Origin: an uncultured Hyphomicrobiales bacterium
GTDB taxonomy: Bacteria > Pseudomonadota > Alphaproteobacteria > Rhizobiales > Xanthobacteraceae
Reading direction: 5' to 3'
DNA: 64,000 nt
Assembly (NCBI GenBank): GCA_903878085.1
Contig: CAIRGJ010000013.1
Coordinates: 81,456 to 145,455 of the forward strand
This document shows positions 47,187 to 55,438 of this stretch, piece after piece. The position numbers and the translations under genes are program-made. The stretch's first letter is position 1. Each line of letters opens with the position of its first letter. The notes under the pieces were generated by a model. It searched no databases, was not told the origin of the DNA, and saw nothing but the letters and a program-made list of their open reading frames with translations.

Positions 47187-47868
47187 CTTCGGCGCTTTGC
47201 GCCTCCGGAGCGACATAGCGAAACTGGCGGCCGTGCAGCGTAATGGTCGGGCTCAGCCCGAAATGCCCGGCGCCAAAGACGCCGATCCGCCGCTCCAACT
47301 CTTCTTTTGATATTTCGGCGGGAATCTCGCATAGCGCGGCGTATTTGCGGCGCGTCGTGCGGCGGCCCTTCCATGCGACGGCAAGCTGCGCCAGCGGCTC
47401 GGCTTGGATCGCCAGCGTTTTGGCGAGATGCCAGAATAGCCGCGCCAGCGTGACCAAGGACAACTGCTCAAGGCCTTCCACGGACGTATCGGGCGGGACG
47501 TGAAACAACTCGGTACCGACGATCGGCCCGGAGTCCACGCGTTCGTGCATCACATGCGCGGTGACGCCGAACTCGGTCGCGCCGTCATAGAGCGCAAAAT
47601 GCGACGGTAGCCAGCCGGGATAGTGCGGCGGACCGGGGTGAAAATTATAGGCGCCGTAGCCAAGGTTTTCGAGAATGCGCTTCGGCACGATCACCGGCGT
47701 GATAAATCCGATCAGCCGCGCACGTGCCAGCAGCTCGGGCGTCAGCGCCTCAAGCTCGGCGCCGGAGTTGACGCCGCGAATATCCAGCCGCGGATTGTGC
47801 TGGCGCAGGACGGCAGCCAGAGCCGCTTCCTCGACAGGTCCGGTGAGCAAGATGATGATGTCAAACAT
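47173..47868 (-). CDS. Formyltransferase-fold protein (methionyl-tRNA formyltransferase-like)
   Basis: A 231-residue protein of the formyl_transferase superfamily. The catalytic Asn-His region is seen in GAYNFHPGPPHYPGWLPSHF, with VTAHVMHERVDSGPIVG following, where the Asp is the usual third catalytic residue. It is shorter than Fmt and lacks its C-terminal tRNA-binding domain, so it more likely formylates or hydrolyses a small molecule. The start is ATG 47868 (MFDIIILLTGP). It is convergent with pntB and overlaps it by 14 bases. Confidence 0.82.
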   Translation of the reverse strand: MFDIIILLTGPVEEAALAAVLRQHNPRLDIRGVNSGAELEALTPELLARARLIGFITPVIVPKRILENLGYGAYNFHPGPPHYPGWLPSHFALYDGATEFGVTAHVMHERVDSGPIVGTELFHVPPDTSVEGLEQLSLVTLARLFWHLAKTLAIQAEPLAQLAVAWKGRRTTRRKYAALCEIPAEISKEELERRIGVFGAGHFGLSPTITLHGRQFRYVAPEAQSAEATSP

Positions 47869-47926
47869 GGCAAGCTGCTGCCGCAAAAGCTGCGCCGCAA
47901 GAATGATGGAATATCGGGAATGCCGC

Positions 47927-48331
47927 TTAGGCGCTCACGTCCAGAAGGTTCGCTGAGGTTGACGATGCCGTCGATGCCGTCGATGCCGGGGCGGCCGCAG
48001 CCGCAGGCTGAGATTTATCGCCGTCGCTGCCGCTGGTGTGATGATGGCCGCCGTGATGGTGCGCACCCTTGGCGAGTTGCTGCAACGATGCCAGGGCCTG
48101 CTGCGCCTTGCCGAGGTCGCCCGATTGCAAGGCATCGCCGATCTGGCTGACGGCTTGCGCGAACGGCCCGCCGCTTTGGCCCGCCGATGTTTGCGTGAAG
48201 GCGGAATAAGCCTGCTGCGCCGCGTCGAGATCGCCGGATCGGATGGCGTTGACCAATTGGCCAAAGCTCTGCTGCTGGCCAGATGGCGGCGGAAGATTTG
48301 CTGATGTGTTTGAGATGGCCGCTATGGTCAT
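47927..48331 (-). CDS. Hypothetical protein with two internal helical repeats
   Basis: A 134-residue protein of unknown function. Two similar helical units occur (FGQLVNAIRSGDLDAAQQAY and VSQIGDALQSGDLGKAQQAL), followed by a His-rich stretch (KGAHHHGGHHHTSG) and an Ala/Ser-rich tail. GGAG seven bases before the ATG supports the start. No signal peptide or membrane segment is clear. The His-rich part may bind metal. Confidence 0.75.
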   Translation of the reverse strand: MTIAAISNTSANLPPPSGQQQSFGQLVNAIRSGDLDAAQQAYSAFTQTSAGQSGGPFAQAVSQIGDALQSGDLGKAQQALASLQQLAKGAHHHGGHHHTSGSDGDKSQPAAAAAPASTASTASSTSANLLDVSA

Positions 48332-48490
48332 GACACGTCTCCGGTAGGACTCTCGGTCCCGTTCGAATCGCGTCGCCCCCCGGCGTGCTCTGGTAATAAT
48401 CCGACGTGATTTTCAAACGGTTAACGGCGCGGCGTTCGTGAATCTTTCGGCGCGCCGAGACGCTTTTTTTATGCCAGTTTTATCCCAGCG

Positions 48491-49600
48491 CTAGCCGGGC
48501 CCGTCCAGCGGCATCGGCACCGAGCAATGCATGCGCACGCCCTCGGGACGGTAATCGATGCTGGCGGTGGCCTGGATCTGTCCAGGCAGCACGAATTCCA
48601 ACAGCCGCGAGCCGAAACCCTGACGCTCAGGCGGTGACACCACCGGTCCGCCGCTTTCGGCCCAATCGAAATCGAGCCGGCGGCGCGTGGCCTCGATGGT
48701 CATGCTCCAGGTCACGTCGATCTTGCCGCCATAGACCGACAGCGAGCCGTATTTCGCGGCGTTGGTCGTGAGTTCATGCATGGCCATGCCGAGCGACACC
48801 GCAAGCTGCGCGGGCAGCGGCACTTCCGGTCCGCTCAAGGTGATGCGGTTGTCGCTGCCGTCGTCGAAGGCGTCGAGTTCGTTGTGCAGGATGTCGCCGA
48901 AAGTGACGGCGCCGGCTTCTTCGGTCAGCAGGCGATGGGTCTTCGCCAGCGCGGCGATGCGCCCGATCAGCGCGGTCTTGAACTCTTCGATCGTATCGGA
49001 GGAGCGCGCGGTCGAGCCCATGACCGCCTGCACGGTGGCCAGCGTATTGCGGACGCGGTGGTGCAGTTCGCGGATCAGCAGCGCCTGTTGCTCCTCGGCG
49101 CGTTTGCGCTCGGTGATATCGACCAGCATGTTGACGGCGCCGACCAGCCGGCCGGCATCGTCATGCAGTGGCGTCGGATAGGGGATGAACGAAATCCGCG
49201 TGCCATCGGGGCGCTCGGCGATCGCTTCCATGCCGCGCACCACCCGGTCTTCCTTGAGGGCAATCGCCATCGGGCATTGATCGTGCCGCATCGGCGTGCC
49301 GTCGGCCCAATATAGCTTCCAGGACCCGCACCATTCGCTGGTGCCGAGCGCCGGCCTGTGGCCCCACAGTTCCGCGGCGGCATTGTTGTAATAAGTCAGC
49401 CGTCCTTCGGCGTCGGTGGTGTAGATCGCGGCCGGCAAGGCTTCGAGCAGGGCGTGGAACCGGCGGTCGCGCTCTTGCAGGCTGACATGCGGGGTCCCTT
49501 GGGACCGGCTTGCGTTGGAAATCGGCACGACATTGCCGTCGCCCGGCCCTTCGCCCCGGGCAGCCATCGCGCGTTCCAGCTCGCTTTCCAGAAAACTCAC
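48491..49600 (-). CDS. PAS-domain HWE-family histidine kinase
   Basis: A soluble sensor kinase of about 369 residues. A PAS domain (FHALLEALPAAIYTTDAEGR ... VNMLVDITERKRAEEQ) is followed by the HWE dimerisation motif with the phosphorylated His in LIRELHHRVRNTLATVQAV, then the HATPase with MAMHELTTNAAKYGSLS and GFGSRLLEF. HWE kinases are typical of Rhizobiales and often feed the general stress response (PhyR) or light/redox sensing. GTG 49600 (VSFLESELER) is the chosen start; the open frame upstream to 49897 is of poor coding quality. No regulator is adjacent. Confidence 0.88.
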   Translation of the reverse strand: MSFLESELERAMAARGEGPGDGNVVPISNASRSQGTPHVSLQERDRRFHALLEALPAAIYTTDAEGRLTYYNNAAAELWGHRPALGTSEWCGSWKLYWADGTPMRHDQCPMAIALKEDRVVRGMEAIAERPDGTRISFIPYPTPLHDDAGRLVGAVNMLVDITERKRAEEQQALLIRELHHRVRNTLATVQAVMGSTARSSDTIEEFKTALIGRIAALAKTHRLLTEEAGAVTFGDILHNELDAFDDGSDNRITLSGPEVPLPAQLAVSLGMAMHELTTNAAKYGSLSVYGGKIDVTWSMTIEATRRRLDFDWAESGGPVVSPPERQGFGSRLLEFVLPGQIQATASIDYRPEGVRMHCSVPMPLDGPG

Positions 49601-49794
49601 CGGCTCATCATCCCTGCAGCCCGAATCGACACAAAACCCGGCGCCACCGCCATTTAAAGACCTGAAATCCCCAACCCCGTCAGGAGGAACGCGCTTCCCG
49701 GCGATAGGTTGCGTCGATGGCGCAATTTTACCCGTGTTTTGCCGATTTTCTCTTAACGAGGTCAAAGGCCTGGCAGGTGGAACCCGGCCGAGGG

Positions 49795-50289
49795 CTACAG
49801 CGCCCGCACCATCACCAAAGCATCGACCGGCCCCAGCGCGGGGTGCCGGAACGCCAGAGGCAGGCGGCCCACGGTCGCAAAGCCGCAGGATTGCCACAGC
49901 CGCACGGCGCGCTCGTTGGTCGCGACCACGAAATTGAATTGCATGGCGGTGAAGCCGCGCTCGCGCGCCGCATTAAGCGAGTGCGCGCACATGGCGCGGG
50001 CGACGCCGCGGCCGGCCGCCTCGGCAGCGACCATATAGCCGCAGTTGGCGACGTGGCCGCCGCCGCCGCGCTGGTTGGCGCGCAGATAATAGGTGCCGGC
50101 GATGGCGCCTGCGTTCTCGGCGACAAAAACGGAGTGGCCCGGCGCGCGCCAATAGGCCAGCGCATCGGCGCGGCCGATGTCGCGCGGGATCGGATAGGTC
50201 TCGCCGGCGCGGAAGGTCGGTTCGAGAATTGCCCAGATCGCGTCGTCGTCGGCGGCAATAGCGGGGCGGATGGCGACGGTGGCGCTCAT
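49795..50289 (-). CDS. GNAT family N-acetyltransferase
   Basis: A 164-residue acetyltransferase. The acetyl-CoA-binding signature is in VAAEAAGRGVARAMCAHSL (the R/Q-x-x-G-x-G/A-type loop), with MQFNFVVATNERAVRLWQSC downstream, a typical GNAT motif B. The start ATG 50289 (MSATVAIRPA) fits the family better than 50319. The acceptor substrate is unknown. It is divergent from the following hydrolase gene with only 23 bases between the starts. Confidence 0.87.
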   Translation of the reverse strand: MSATVAIRPAIAADDDAIWAILEPTFRAGETYPIPRDIGRADALAYWRAPGHSVFVAENAGAIAGTYYLRANQRGGGGHVANCGYMVAAEAAGRGVARAMCAHSLNAARERGFTAMQFNFVVATNERAVRLWQSCGFATVGRLPLAFRHPALGPVDALVMVRAL

Positions 50290-50312
50290 GGCCGCTGTGA
50301 TATCATTGTTCG

Positions 50313-51110
50313 ATGGCATGGCTGAAAGGTTTGATCGTCGTCGCGGCGTTTGGCTACGGCGTCTTGCTGGTGGCGATCTATCTGCTGCAGCGCGCGATCA
50401 TGTATCCGGCGCCGCAAACTTATCGCACGGCGCCGGACGCGGCCGGCTTGCCGCAGGCGCAGGAAGTCGTGCTCGATACCGCCGACGGCGAGAAGGCCAT
50501 CGTCTGGCACGTGGCGCCGAAAGGCGACAGGCCGGTCGTCATCTTCTTCCACGGCAATGGCGAGGTGCTGGCGTGGCGCGTGCCGCGCTTCCGCGAATTG
50601 ATTGCCGACGGCTACGGTCTCGTGGCGCTGTCATTTCGCGGCTATGCCGGGTCGTCGGGCAAGCCCAGCGAAGCCGGCCTGATCGCCGACGGCGAGGCCG
50701 CCTACCGGTTTGCCGCCGCGCGCTATGCGCCGGCGCGGCTGGTGCCGTGGGGTTATTCGCTCGGCAGCGGCGTCGCGGTCGCCATCGCCTCCACCCATCC
50801 GGTCGGCAAGCTGATCCTGGAGGCGCCCTATACGTCGACCGTCGATGTCGCCGCTGCCGCCTTTCCGTTTTTGCCGGTGCGCTGGCTGCTGAAGGACAGC
50901 TTTCATTCCGATGAGCGCATCGGCGCGGTGCACGCGCCATTGCTGGTGCTGCATGGCGAGAAAGATGCCGTCGTCGACATTCGCTTCGGCGCGCGGCTGT
51001 TCGCGCTCGCCAACGAGCCCAAACGCATGCGGCGTTTTCCGCAAGGCGACCACGTCAATTTGGAAGAGCAGGGCGTCATCGAGGTGGCGAAAGAGTTTCT
51101 GGCCGATTGA
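50313..51110 (+). CDS. Alpha/beta hydrolase, BEM46/ABHD17-like, membrane anchored
   Basis: A 265-residue serine hydrolase. It has an N-terminal membrane anchor (GLIVVAAFGYGVLLVAIYLL). The oxyanion region is VIFFHGNGEVLAW, the nucleophile elbow WGYSLGSG, the acid Asp lies in LHGEKDAVVDI, and the His in PQGDHVNL. This is the BEM46 / ABHD13 group, enzymes of the membrane surface that may act on thioesters or lipids. The exact substrate is unknown. Confidence 0.87.
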   Translation: MAWLKGLIVVAAFGYGVLLVAIYLLQRAIMYPAPQTYRTAPDAAGLPQAQEVVLDTADGEKAIVWHVAPKGDRPVVIFFHGNGEVLAWRVPRFRELIADGYGLVALSFRGYAGSSGKPSEAGLIADGEAAYRFAAARYAPARLVPWGYSLGSGVAVAIASTHPVGKLILEAPYTSTVDVAAAAFPFLPVRWLLKDSFHSDERIGAVHAPLLVLHGEKDAVVDIRFGARLFALANEPKRMRRFPQGDHVNLEEQGVIEVAKEFLAD

Positions 51111-51130
51111 GGCTCATCGCTTAGCGGACT

Positions 51131-51817
51131 CTAGGCTCGCACGCCGCTGACGAAATACTGGCCGCCGAGCGGCAGCCAGCTCAGATATTTTTCCAGCGGG
51201 CGCAGGCTTGCGAGCTGCGCCGGAAAAAACAGGCAATAGCCGGTCGCGGCGATATCGAATTTCGCCTCGCGCATCCGCCGCATTGTCTCGCGCATGGTCA
51301 GCAGCACAGCGTCGGCGTCGAACGGGCAGGTGTTGACCAGATGCCGCGTCACCGGATTGAACGGATTGTGCTCGAAGATGACGAAATGTCCGCCGGGCTT
51401 GAGGCGGTCGTGGCAATAGCGCAACGCATCCTGCCGCTCGGCCGGTGCTATGTGGTGAAACACGCAGGACGCCAGCACCAGATCGAACTTGGTGGCAGCG
51501 CTCAATTTGTCCAGGCCAAGAAAGCGGCAATCCGGATTGTCGCGCCGGGCGATCGTCAGGCTGTCGGCGGAAGGGTCGCAGCCGACGACATCGGCGTTGG
51601 GAAACGCGGCGCGGAAATGCGGCATGGCGCGGCCGACGCCGCAGCCGAAATCGAGCACCGCGGCGACTTCGTCGGTCAAGCTTTGGCCGGCCAATTGTTT
51701 GGCGCGCTCGACTTTGTAGCGGACGAAATAATCGTTATCGCGATCGAAGAAGCCGGTCTGCGCGGCGATCAGCGCTTCGTATTGCCCGGCATATTGATCG
51801 AAATCGATTTTCGTCAT
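51131..51817 (-). CDS. Class I SAM-dependent methyltransferase
   Basis: A 228-residue methyltransferase. The SAM motif is VLDFGCGVGRAMPHFRAAFP with the acidic VVGCDPSADSL. FDLVLASCVFHHIAP and CHDRLKPGGHFVIFEHNP are the usual motifs III-IV. The ATG at 51817 is chosen; a TTG directly before it is less likely. The substrate is not clear, though the later part (FNPVTRHLVNTCPFDADAVL) recalls methyltransferases near polysaccharide genes. It is convergent with the hydrolase. Confidence 0.87.
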   Translation of the reverse strand: MTKIDFDQYAGQYEALIAAQTGFFDRDNDYFVRYKVERAKQLAGQSLTDEVAAVLDFGCGVGRAMPHFRAAFPNADVVGCDPSADSLTIARRDNPDCRFLGLDKLSAATKFDLVLASCVFHHIAPAERQDALRYCHDRLKPGGHFVIFEHNPFNPVTRHLVNTCPFDADAVLLTMRETMRRMREAKFDIAATGYCLFFPAQLASLRPLEKYLSWLPLGGQYFVSGVRA

Positions 51818-51870
51818 CAACCGGCCTTTGGGCGTTCGCGCTTACGACGATTAGAACTCCAGCCGCTTAC

Positions 51871-51902
51871 CAAAAAGAAAACGCGGGCGATAAACGCCCG
51901 CG
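51871..51902 (-). terminator. Rho-independent terminator of rpsU
   Basis: A stem CGCGGGCG / CGCCCGCG (51882-51889 and 51895-51902) with the loop ATAAA. On the minus strand it is followed by TTTTCTTTTTGG. It lies about 28 bases after the rpsU stop codon. Confidence 0.87.
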
Positions 51903-51930
51903 CTTAATTCTAAACCCGTCCGTTCGGCCG

Positions 51931-52254
51931 TTAGAAGCGCGGTGCGCTGCCGCCGCCAGCGCCGCCACGACCGCCACGGCCACCGGCGCCGCCCGGACCA
52001 CCCGCACCGCCGGGGCCAGCGGCACCCGGAACGACACGCGGCTTCATCGGCAACAGGCCTTCGCGCTGCATCTTCTTGCGCGCGAGCTTGCGGGCGCGGC
52101 GGATCGCTTCCGCCTTTTCCCGGGCCTTCTTTTCCGACGGCTTTTCGTAATGGCCGCGAAGCTTCATTTCGCGGAAAATACCCTCACGCTGCATCTTCTT
52201 CTTGAGCGCCTTGAGGGCTTGATCGACGTTGTTGTCGCGAACGAGAACTTGCAC
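51931..52254 (-). CDS. rpsU: 30S ribosomal protein S21 with glycine-rich C-terminal extension
   Basis: S21 of the small ribosomal subunit, near the mRNA exit site. The N-terminal 70 residues match the family ([20 protein letters not shown], the basic [20 protein letters not shown]). After [19 protein letters not shown] comes a tail of about 30 residues made of Gly, Ala, Pro and Arg. Such tails occur in Rhizobiales S21 but not in E. coli. It is monocistronic, with its own terminator downstream and another terminator just upstream. Confidence 0.95.
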   Translation of the reverse strand: MQVLVRDNNVDQALKALKKKMQREGIFREMKLRGHYEKPSEKKAREKAEAIRRARKLARKKMQREGLLPMKPRVVPGAAGPGGAGGPGGAGGRGGRGGAGGGSAPRF

Positions 52255-52290
52255 GCATGCTCCTTGGTATGTGGCTCGGCCGGGTTTTAA

Positions 52291-52313
52291 TCAAAAAGCC
52301 CGTAAAGACGGGC
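52291..52313 (-). terminator. Rho-independent terminator upstream of rpsU
   Basis: A stem GCCCGT / ACGGGC with a four-base loop, followed on the minus strand by TTTTTGATT. It ends transcription coming from the hydroxylase remnant and isolates rpsU. Confidence 0.85.
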
Positions 52314-52444
52314 CTTAGAGTCGGGCGGCAGTAGCAGAATTGGGCGGATGAGTCCATCAGAACGGCGCAAAACCGCCGATCCATGGCTCTTTTCCATATA
52401 GGGCGAGGGGTTACAGGTTGAAAGCCACCCCGTCAAATAGGGTT

Positions 52445-53044
52445 TTAGGCGGCCTGGGACTGGCGGGCCTCCTCGAACAGGGCCTCGACCCAGCCGTCGG
52501 CCACCGCGGTCGATCACCAGGTGCACCCGGTCGCTGGAACCCCGGTTGGCGACGCTGTGCGGGTCGGACAGCCGCAAATACCAGGTGGAACCGGCCGACA
52601 TCGGGCAGCGGACGCCGTTGAGGCGGAAATCGACCCCGTCATTGGTCACCACAGGGATATGGAGCCGCACCATGCCCTGCTCGAAGCTTAGGTCGTTGTC
52701 GTGGTGTTCCTTGATGACCGAGCCGGGGTGAGCCGCATCAGCCGCACCGCGTGCAGCGGGCAGGCGAAGGCCCCCAACACCTCCCGGAAATAGTGCGAGC
52801 CGGCCAGTGCCGGGGTGTCCGCGAAGGTCGAGCAGCCCGGGTCGGAATAGATCATCTGTATCGGGTGCGTGGCCCCCGCCGGGCCGCGCAGCGCGATCAC
52901 GTCCCAGTCGCCGTCATAGTTCTGTTTGACGAAATGCTCGATCCAGGCCGCTCGGGAAAAATTCGCCATGGCGGCGGCCAGCCGCTCCGGATCGAAGTCC
53001 AGCGGCAAGCGCAGGCGGTCGGGGAAGCGGGGGTCATATAACAA
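52445..53044 (-). pseudogene. Aspartyl/asparaginyl beta-hydroxylase, two frame breaks
   Basis: A 2-oxoglutarate/iron-dependent hydroxylase of the aspartyl/asparaginyl beta-hydroxylase family, about 200 residues if repaired. Part 1 reads LYDPRFPDRLRLPLDFDPER ... ACPLHAVRLMRLTP. After one missing C near 52723 it should continue GSVIKEHHDNDLSFEQGMVR, then LHIPVVTNDGVDFRLNG and LRLSDPHSVANRGSSDRVHL. A second break near 52508 (one extra G) is needed to reach VADGWVEALFEEARQSQAA and TAA at 52445-52447. The iron ligands HHDND and PHSVAN are intact. It begins near an AT-rich junction with the toxin-antitoxin locus. Decay or sequencing error are both possible. Confidence 0.8.
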
Positions 53045-53083
53045 CTTTAAAGTGAAAATAATAATGACTCAATCAACAAAATA

Positions 53084-53134
53084 GTATCGCCTCACGATAC
53101 GAAACCGTTGCAAACGTATCGTATTATGATACGT
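53084..53134 (+). promoter_or_regulatory. Two inverted repeats upstream of higBA, likely autorepression operators
   Basis: GTATCG-CCTCA-CGATAC (53084-53100) and ACGTATC-GTATTAT-GATACGT (53114-53134) share the core GTATCG/GATAC. The second is seven bases from the higB start. Paired palindromes of this kind are typical antitoxin operators. The stretch from 53041 to 53134 is much more AT-rich than the surroundings. Confidence 0.8.
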
Positions 53135-53141
53135 TGCGGCG

Positions 53142-53426
53142 GTGATCAAAGGTTTCAAAGGCAAATTCGCCGAGACGATCTTTCGGGAGCGCGCAATTCC
53201 GAAAGGTTTTCCGGCCGATATTGCTCAAGTCGCACGGCGAAAATTGGTCATGGTGAATAACGCCGGGGCGCTAGGCGATTTGAAGTCGCCGCCGGGCAAT
53301 CGCCTTGAAGCGCTGCATGGCGATCTGGCTGGCAAGCATTCCGTCCGTATCAACGATCAATGGCGAATCGTGTTTCGATGGACAGAAACGGGTCCCGATG
53401 AAGTTGAAATTACGGACTATCACTAG
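53142..53426 (+). CDS. higB: HigB-type toxin (RelE superfamily)
   Basis: A 94-residue ribosome-dependent mRNA interferase of the HigB / plasmid-killer family. Family features include FKGKFAETIFRERAIPKGFP, DLKSPPGNRLEALHGDLAG and HSVRINDQWRIVFRW near the C-terminus, ending EVEITDYH. The start is GTG 53142. It precedes its antitoxin, the usual HigBA order, with 12 bases between them. Confidence 0.95.
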   Translation: MIKGFKGKFAETIFRERAIPKGFPADIAQVARRKLVMVNNAGALGDLKSPPGNRLEALHGDLAGKHSVRINDQWRIVFRWTETGPDEVEITDYH

Positions 53427-53438
53427 GGAGAACTGACA

Positions 53439-53735
53439 ATGGCAAAGAAACTCGCACCGGTTCATCCTGGCGAAGTCTTGCGGGAAGAGTTTCTCAAGCC
53501 GCTAAAGCTGACGCCTTATGCGGTAGCGGCAAAGATTGGCGTTCCTCGTACGCGCGTTGAACGGCTATCGCGCGAGGAAGCGCCAGTCACGGCCGACACG
53601 GCGCTGCGGCTTGGAAAATTCTTCAAGACCACGGCGGCGTTCTGGATGAACATGCAGGCGCAGTATGATCTGGAAACCGCCGAAGATAAGATCGCGCCTC
53701 AGATCAAGAAGATCGTGAGCCACGAAGCGGCCTGA
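53439..53735 (+). CDS. higA: HigA-type antitoxin (XRE family)
   Basis: A 98-residue helix-turn-helix antitoxin of the HigA/VapI family. It opens APVHPGEVLREEFLKPLKLT. The DNA-binding helices are in YAVAAKIGVPRTRVERLSRE and VTADTALRLGKFFKTTAAFW, followed by MNMQAQYDLETAED. It should neutralise HigB and repress its own operon through the two upstream palindromes. AGGGAG about nine bases upstream supports the ATG. Confidence 0.95.
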   Translation: MAKKLAPVHPGEVLREEFLKPLKLTPYAVAAKIGVPRTRVERLSREEAPVTADTALRLGKFFKTTAAFWMNMQAQYDLETAEDKIAPQIKKIVSHEAA

Positions 53736-53748
53736 GCAGGCAGACTTG

Positions 53749-54822
53749 CTATTTCGAAATCACCTTCGTCACATGCCCCATCTTGCGGCCCGCCCGGGCG
53801 TCCTTCTTGCCGTAGAGATGCAGCGAGGCGCCCGGCACCGTGAGCCAGTGCGACGCCTGGTTCACTTCGGCGCCGATCAGGTTGATCATCTCGACGCGGC
53901 CGAGCCGAATCGGCTTGCCCAGCGGCCAGCCCGCCACGGCGCGGATATGCTGCTCGAATTGCGACACGGTGGCGCCGTCGATGGTCCAGTGCCCGGAATT
54001 GTGCACGCGCGGCGCGATCTCGTTGACCAGCACGGTGCGCTTCTTGCCGGTGCGGACCACGAACATTTCCACCGCCAGCACGCCGACATAATCGAACGCC
54101 TTGGCGATGCGGGTGGCGATTCTGCGCGCCTCGGCGGCGAGCGCCGGCGACACCTTGGCCGGCACTTTCGAGATGTGCAGGATATGGTCGCGGTGCTCGT
54201 TCTCGGTCACCTCGAAGCATTCGATCTTGCCGTCGGCCGAGCGCGCCGCGATCACCGAAACCTCGCGTTCGAAATCGATGAAACCTTCGAGGATGCAGGG
54301 CTCGTTCTTCAGGCTGCGCCAGGCGGCATTGGCGTCGCCGCCTTTGGCGATCTTGGCCTGGCCCTTGCCGTCGTAGCCCAGCCGTTTTGTCTTGAGCACG
54401 GCCGGCAGGCCGACTTTTGCAACGCCATCGGCGAGCTGCGAGGCGCTATGCACCGCAGCGTAAGGCGCGGTGCCGATTCTCAATTCGCTGATGAAATTCT
54501 TTTCGATCAGCCGGTCCTGCGTGAGCTCGAGCACGCGCGGGTCCGGCAGCACCGGCTTACGTTTGGCGAGAAACGCCGCAGTCTTGGCCGGCACGTTCTC
54601 GAACTCATAGGTGATGACATCGACGCTATTGGCAAAGCGGCCGAGCGCGGCCTCGTCGTCGTAGTCCGCGCAGGTAAAGGTGTGCACCACGTCGAAGGCG
54701 CAGGAATCCTTGTCCGGCGAATAGATATGAACCTTCAGCCCGAGCTGCTGGGCCGCGAGCGCCAGCATGCGGCCGAGCTGGCCGCCGCCGAGAATTCCGA
54801 TGGTCGCGCCGGGTTTGAGCAA
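53749..54822 (-). CDS. purK: N5-carboxyaminoimidazole ribonucleotide synthase
   Basis: PurK carboxylates AIR with ATP and bicarbonate in purine synthesis. The 357-residue ATP-grasp enzyme shows IGILGGGQLGRMLALAAQQL at the N-terminus, the ATP-grasp segments VLKTKRLGYDGKGQ and CILEGFIDFEREVSVIA, and catalytic NEIAPRVHNSGHWTIDGA. Its ATG lies two bases after the purE stop codon, so the two are one operon in the order purE-purK. Confidence 0.97.
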   Translation of the reverse strand: MLKPGATIGILGGGQLGRMLALAAQQLGLKVHIYSPDKDSCAFDVVHTFTCADYDDEAALGRFANSVDVITYEFENVPAKTAAFLAKRKPVLPDPRVLELTQDRLIEKNFISELRIGTAPYAAVHSASQLADGVAKVGLPAVLKTKRLGYDGKGQAKIAKGGDANAAWRSLKNEPCILEGFIDFEREVSVIAARSADGKIECFEVTENEHRDHILHISKVPAKVSPALAAEARRIATRIAKAFDYVGVLAVEMFVVRTGKKRTVLVNEIAPRVHNSGHWTIDGATVSQFEQHIRAVAGWPLGKPIRLGRVEMINLIGAEVNQASHWLTVPGASLHLYGKKDARAGRKMGHVTKVISK

Positions 54823-54824
54823 GG

Positions 54825-55310
54825 TTAAGCTTTCGGCCGCTTGGCGACGGCTTTGGTCTGCCGCGCGCGCCAGGCTGCGAGCCGCGCCGCGATCTTGGCG
54901 TCCGACAGCGCCAGCACCGCCGCCGACAGCAGCGCGGCATTGATCGCGCCCGGCTTGCCGATGGCCAGCGTGCCGACCGGAATACCGGCCGGCATCTGCA
55001 GGATCGATAGCAGCGAGTCTTTGCCGTCCAGCGCGTGGGTGTTCATCGGCACGCCGAACACCGGCAGCAGCGTCATCGAGGCCGTCATGCCGGGCAGGTG
55101 GGCGGCGCCGCCGGCGCCGGCGATGATCACCTTGAAGCCGTTTTCGCCGGCATTGGTGGCAAATTCATACAGCCGCTTCGGCGTGCGATGCGCCGACACG
55201 ATCAGCGCCTCGTAGCCGATCTTGAGCGCGTCGAGCGTTTCGGCGGCATGCTGCATCGTGGCCCAGTCCGACTGACTGCCCATGATGATCGCGACCGGTT
55301 TTGCAGCCAT
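54825..55310 (-). CDS. purE: N5-carboxyaminoimidazole ribonucleotide mutase
   Basis: PurE (class I) moves the carboxyl group from N5-CAIR to CAIR. The 161-residue protein shows [54 protein letters not shown] and [10 protein letters not shown], all class I hallmarks. ATG 55310 ([12 protein letters not shown]) is chosen with GGGGGC just upstream; ATC-ATG 55343 would add a poorly supported extension. Confidence 0.97.
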   Translation of the reverse strand: MAAKPVAIIMGSQSDWATMQHAAETLDALKIGYEALIVSAHRTPKRLYEFATNAGENGFKVIIAGAGGAAHLPGMTASMTLLPVFGVPMNTHALDGKDSLLSILQMPAGIPVGTLAIGKPGAINAALLSAAVLALSDAKIAARLAAWRARQTKAVAKRPKA

Positions 55311-55438
55311 TGAGCCCCCGAGCGCTCGATCTTCGACGATCATGCGCCAATAAAACCCGCCCGAATCCCGGCGGAAGGAAGCGGCGGATTATAGGTTCAG
55401 ACCCCCCTCTGGCAAGGCGAAACCGCTATGGTGCGGGC

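Noticed and set aside
55335-55350. A fifth copy of the palindromic repeat upstream of purE
   Set aside because: Only GATCATGCGCCAATA matches the end of copy 3 and its flank; the core and left arm are missing, so chance or a small remnant cannot be separated.
55301-55438. N-terminal extension of the GGDEF protein
   Set aside because: It would overlap the start of purE and is Arg/Pro-rich without conserved sequence; a later start is more likely.
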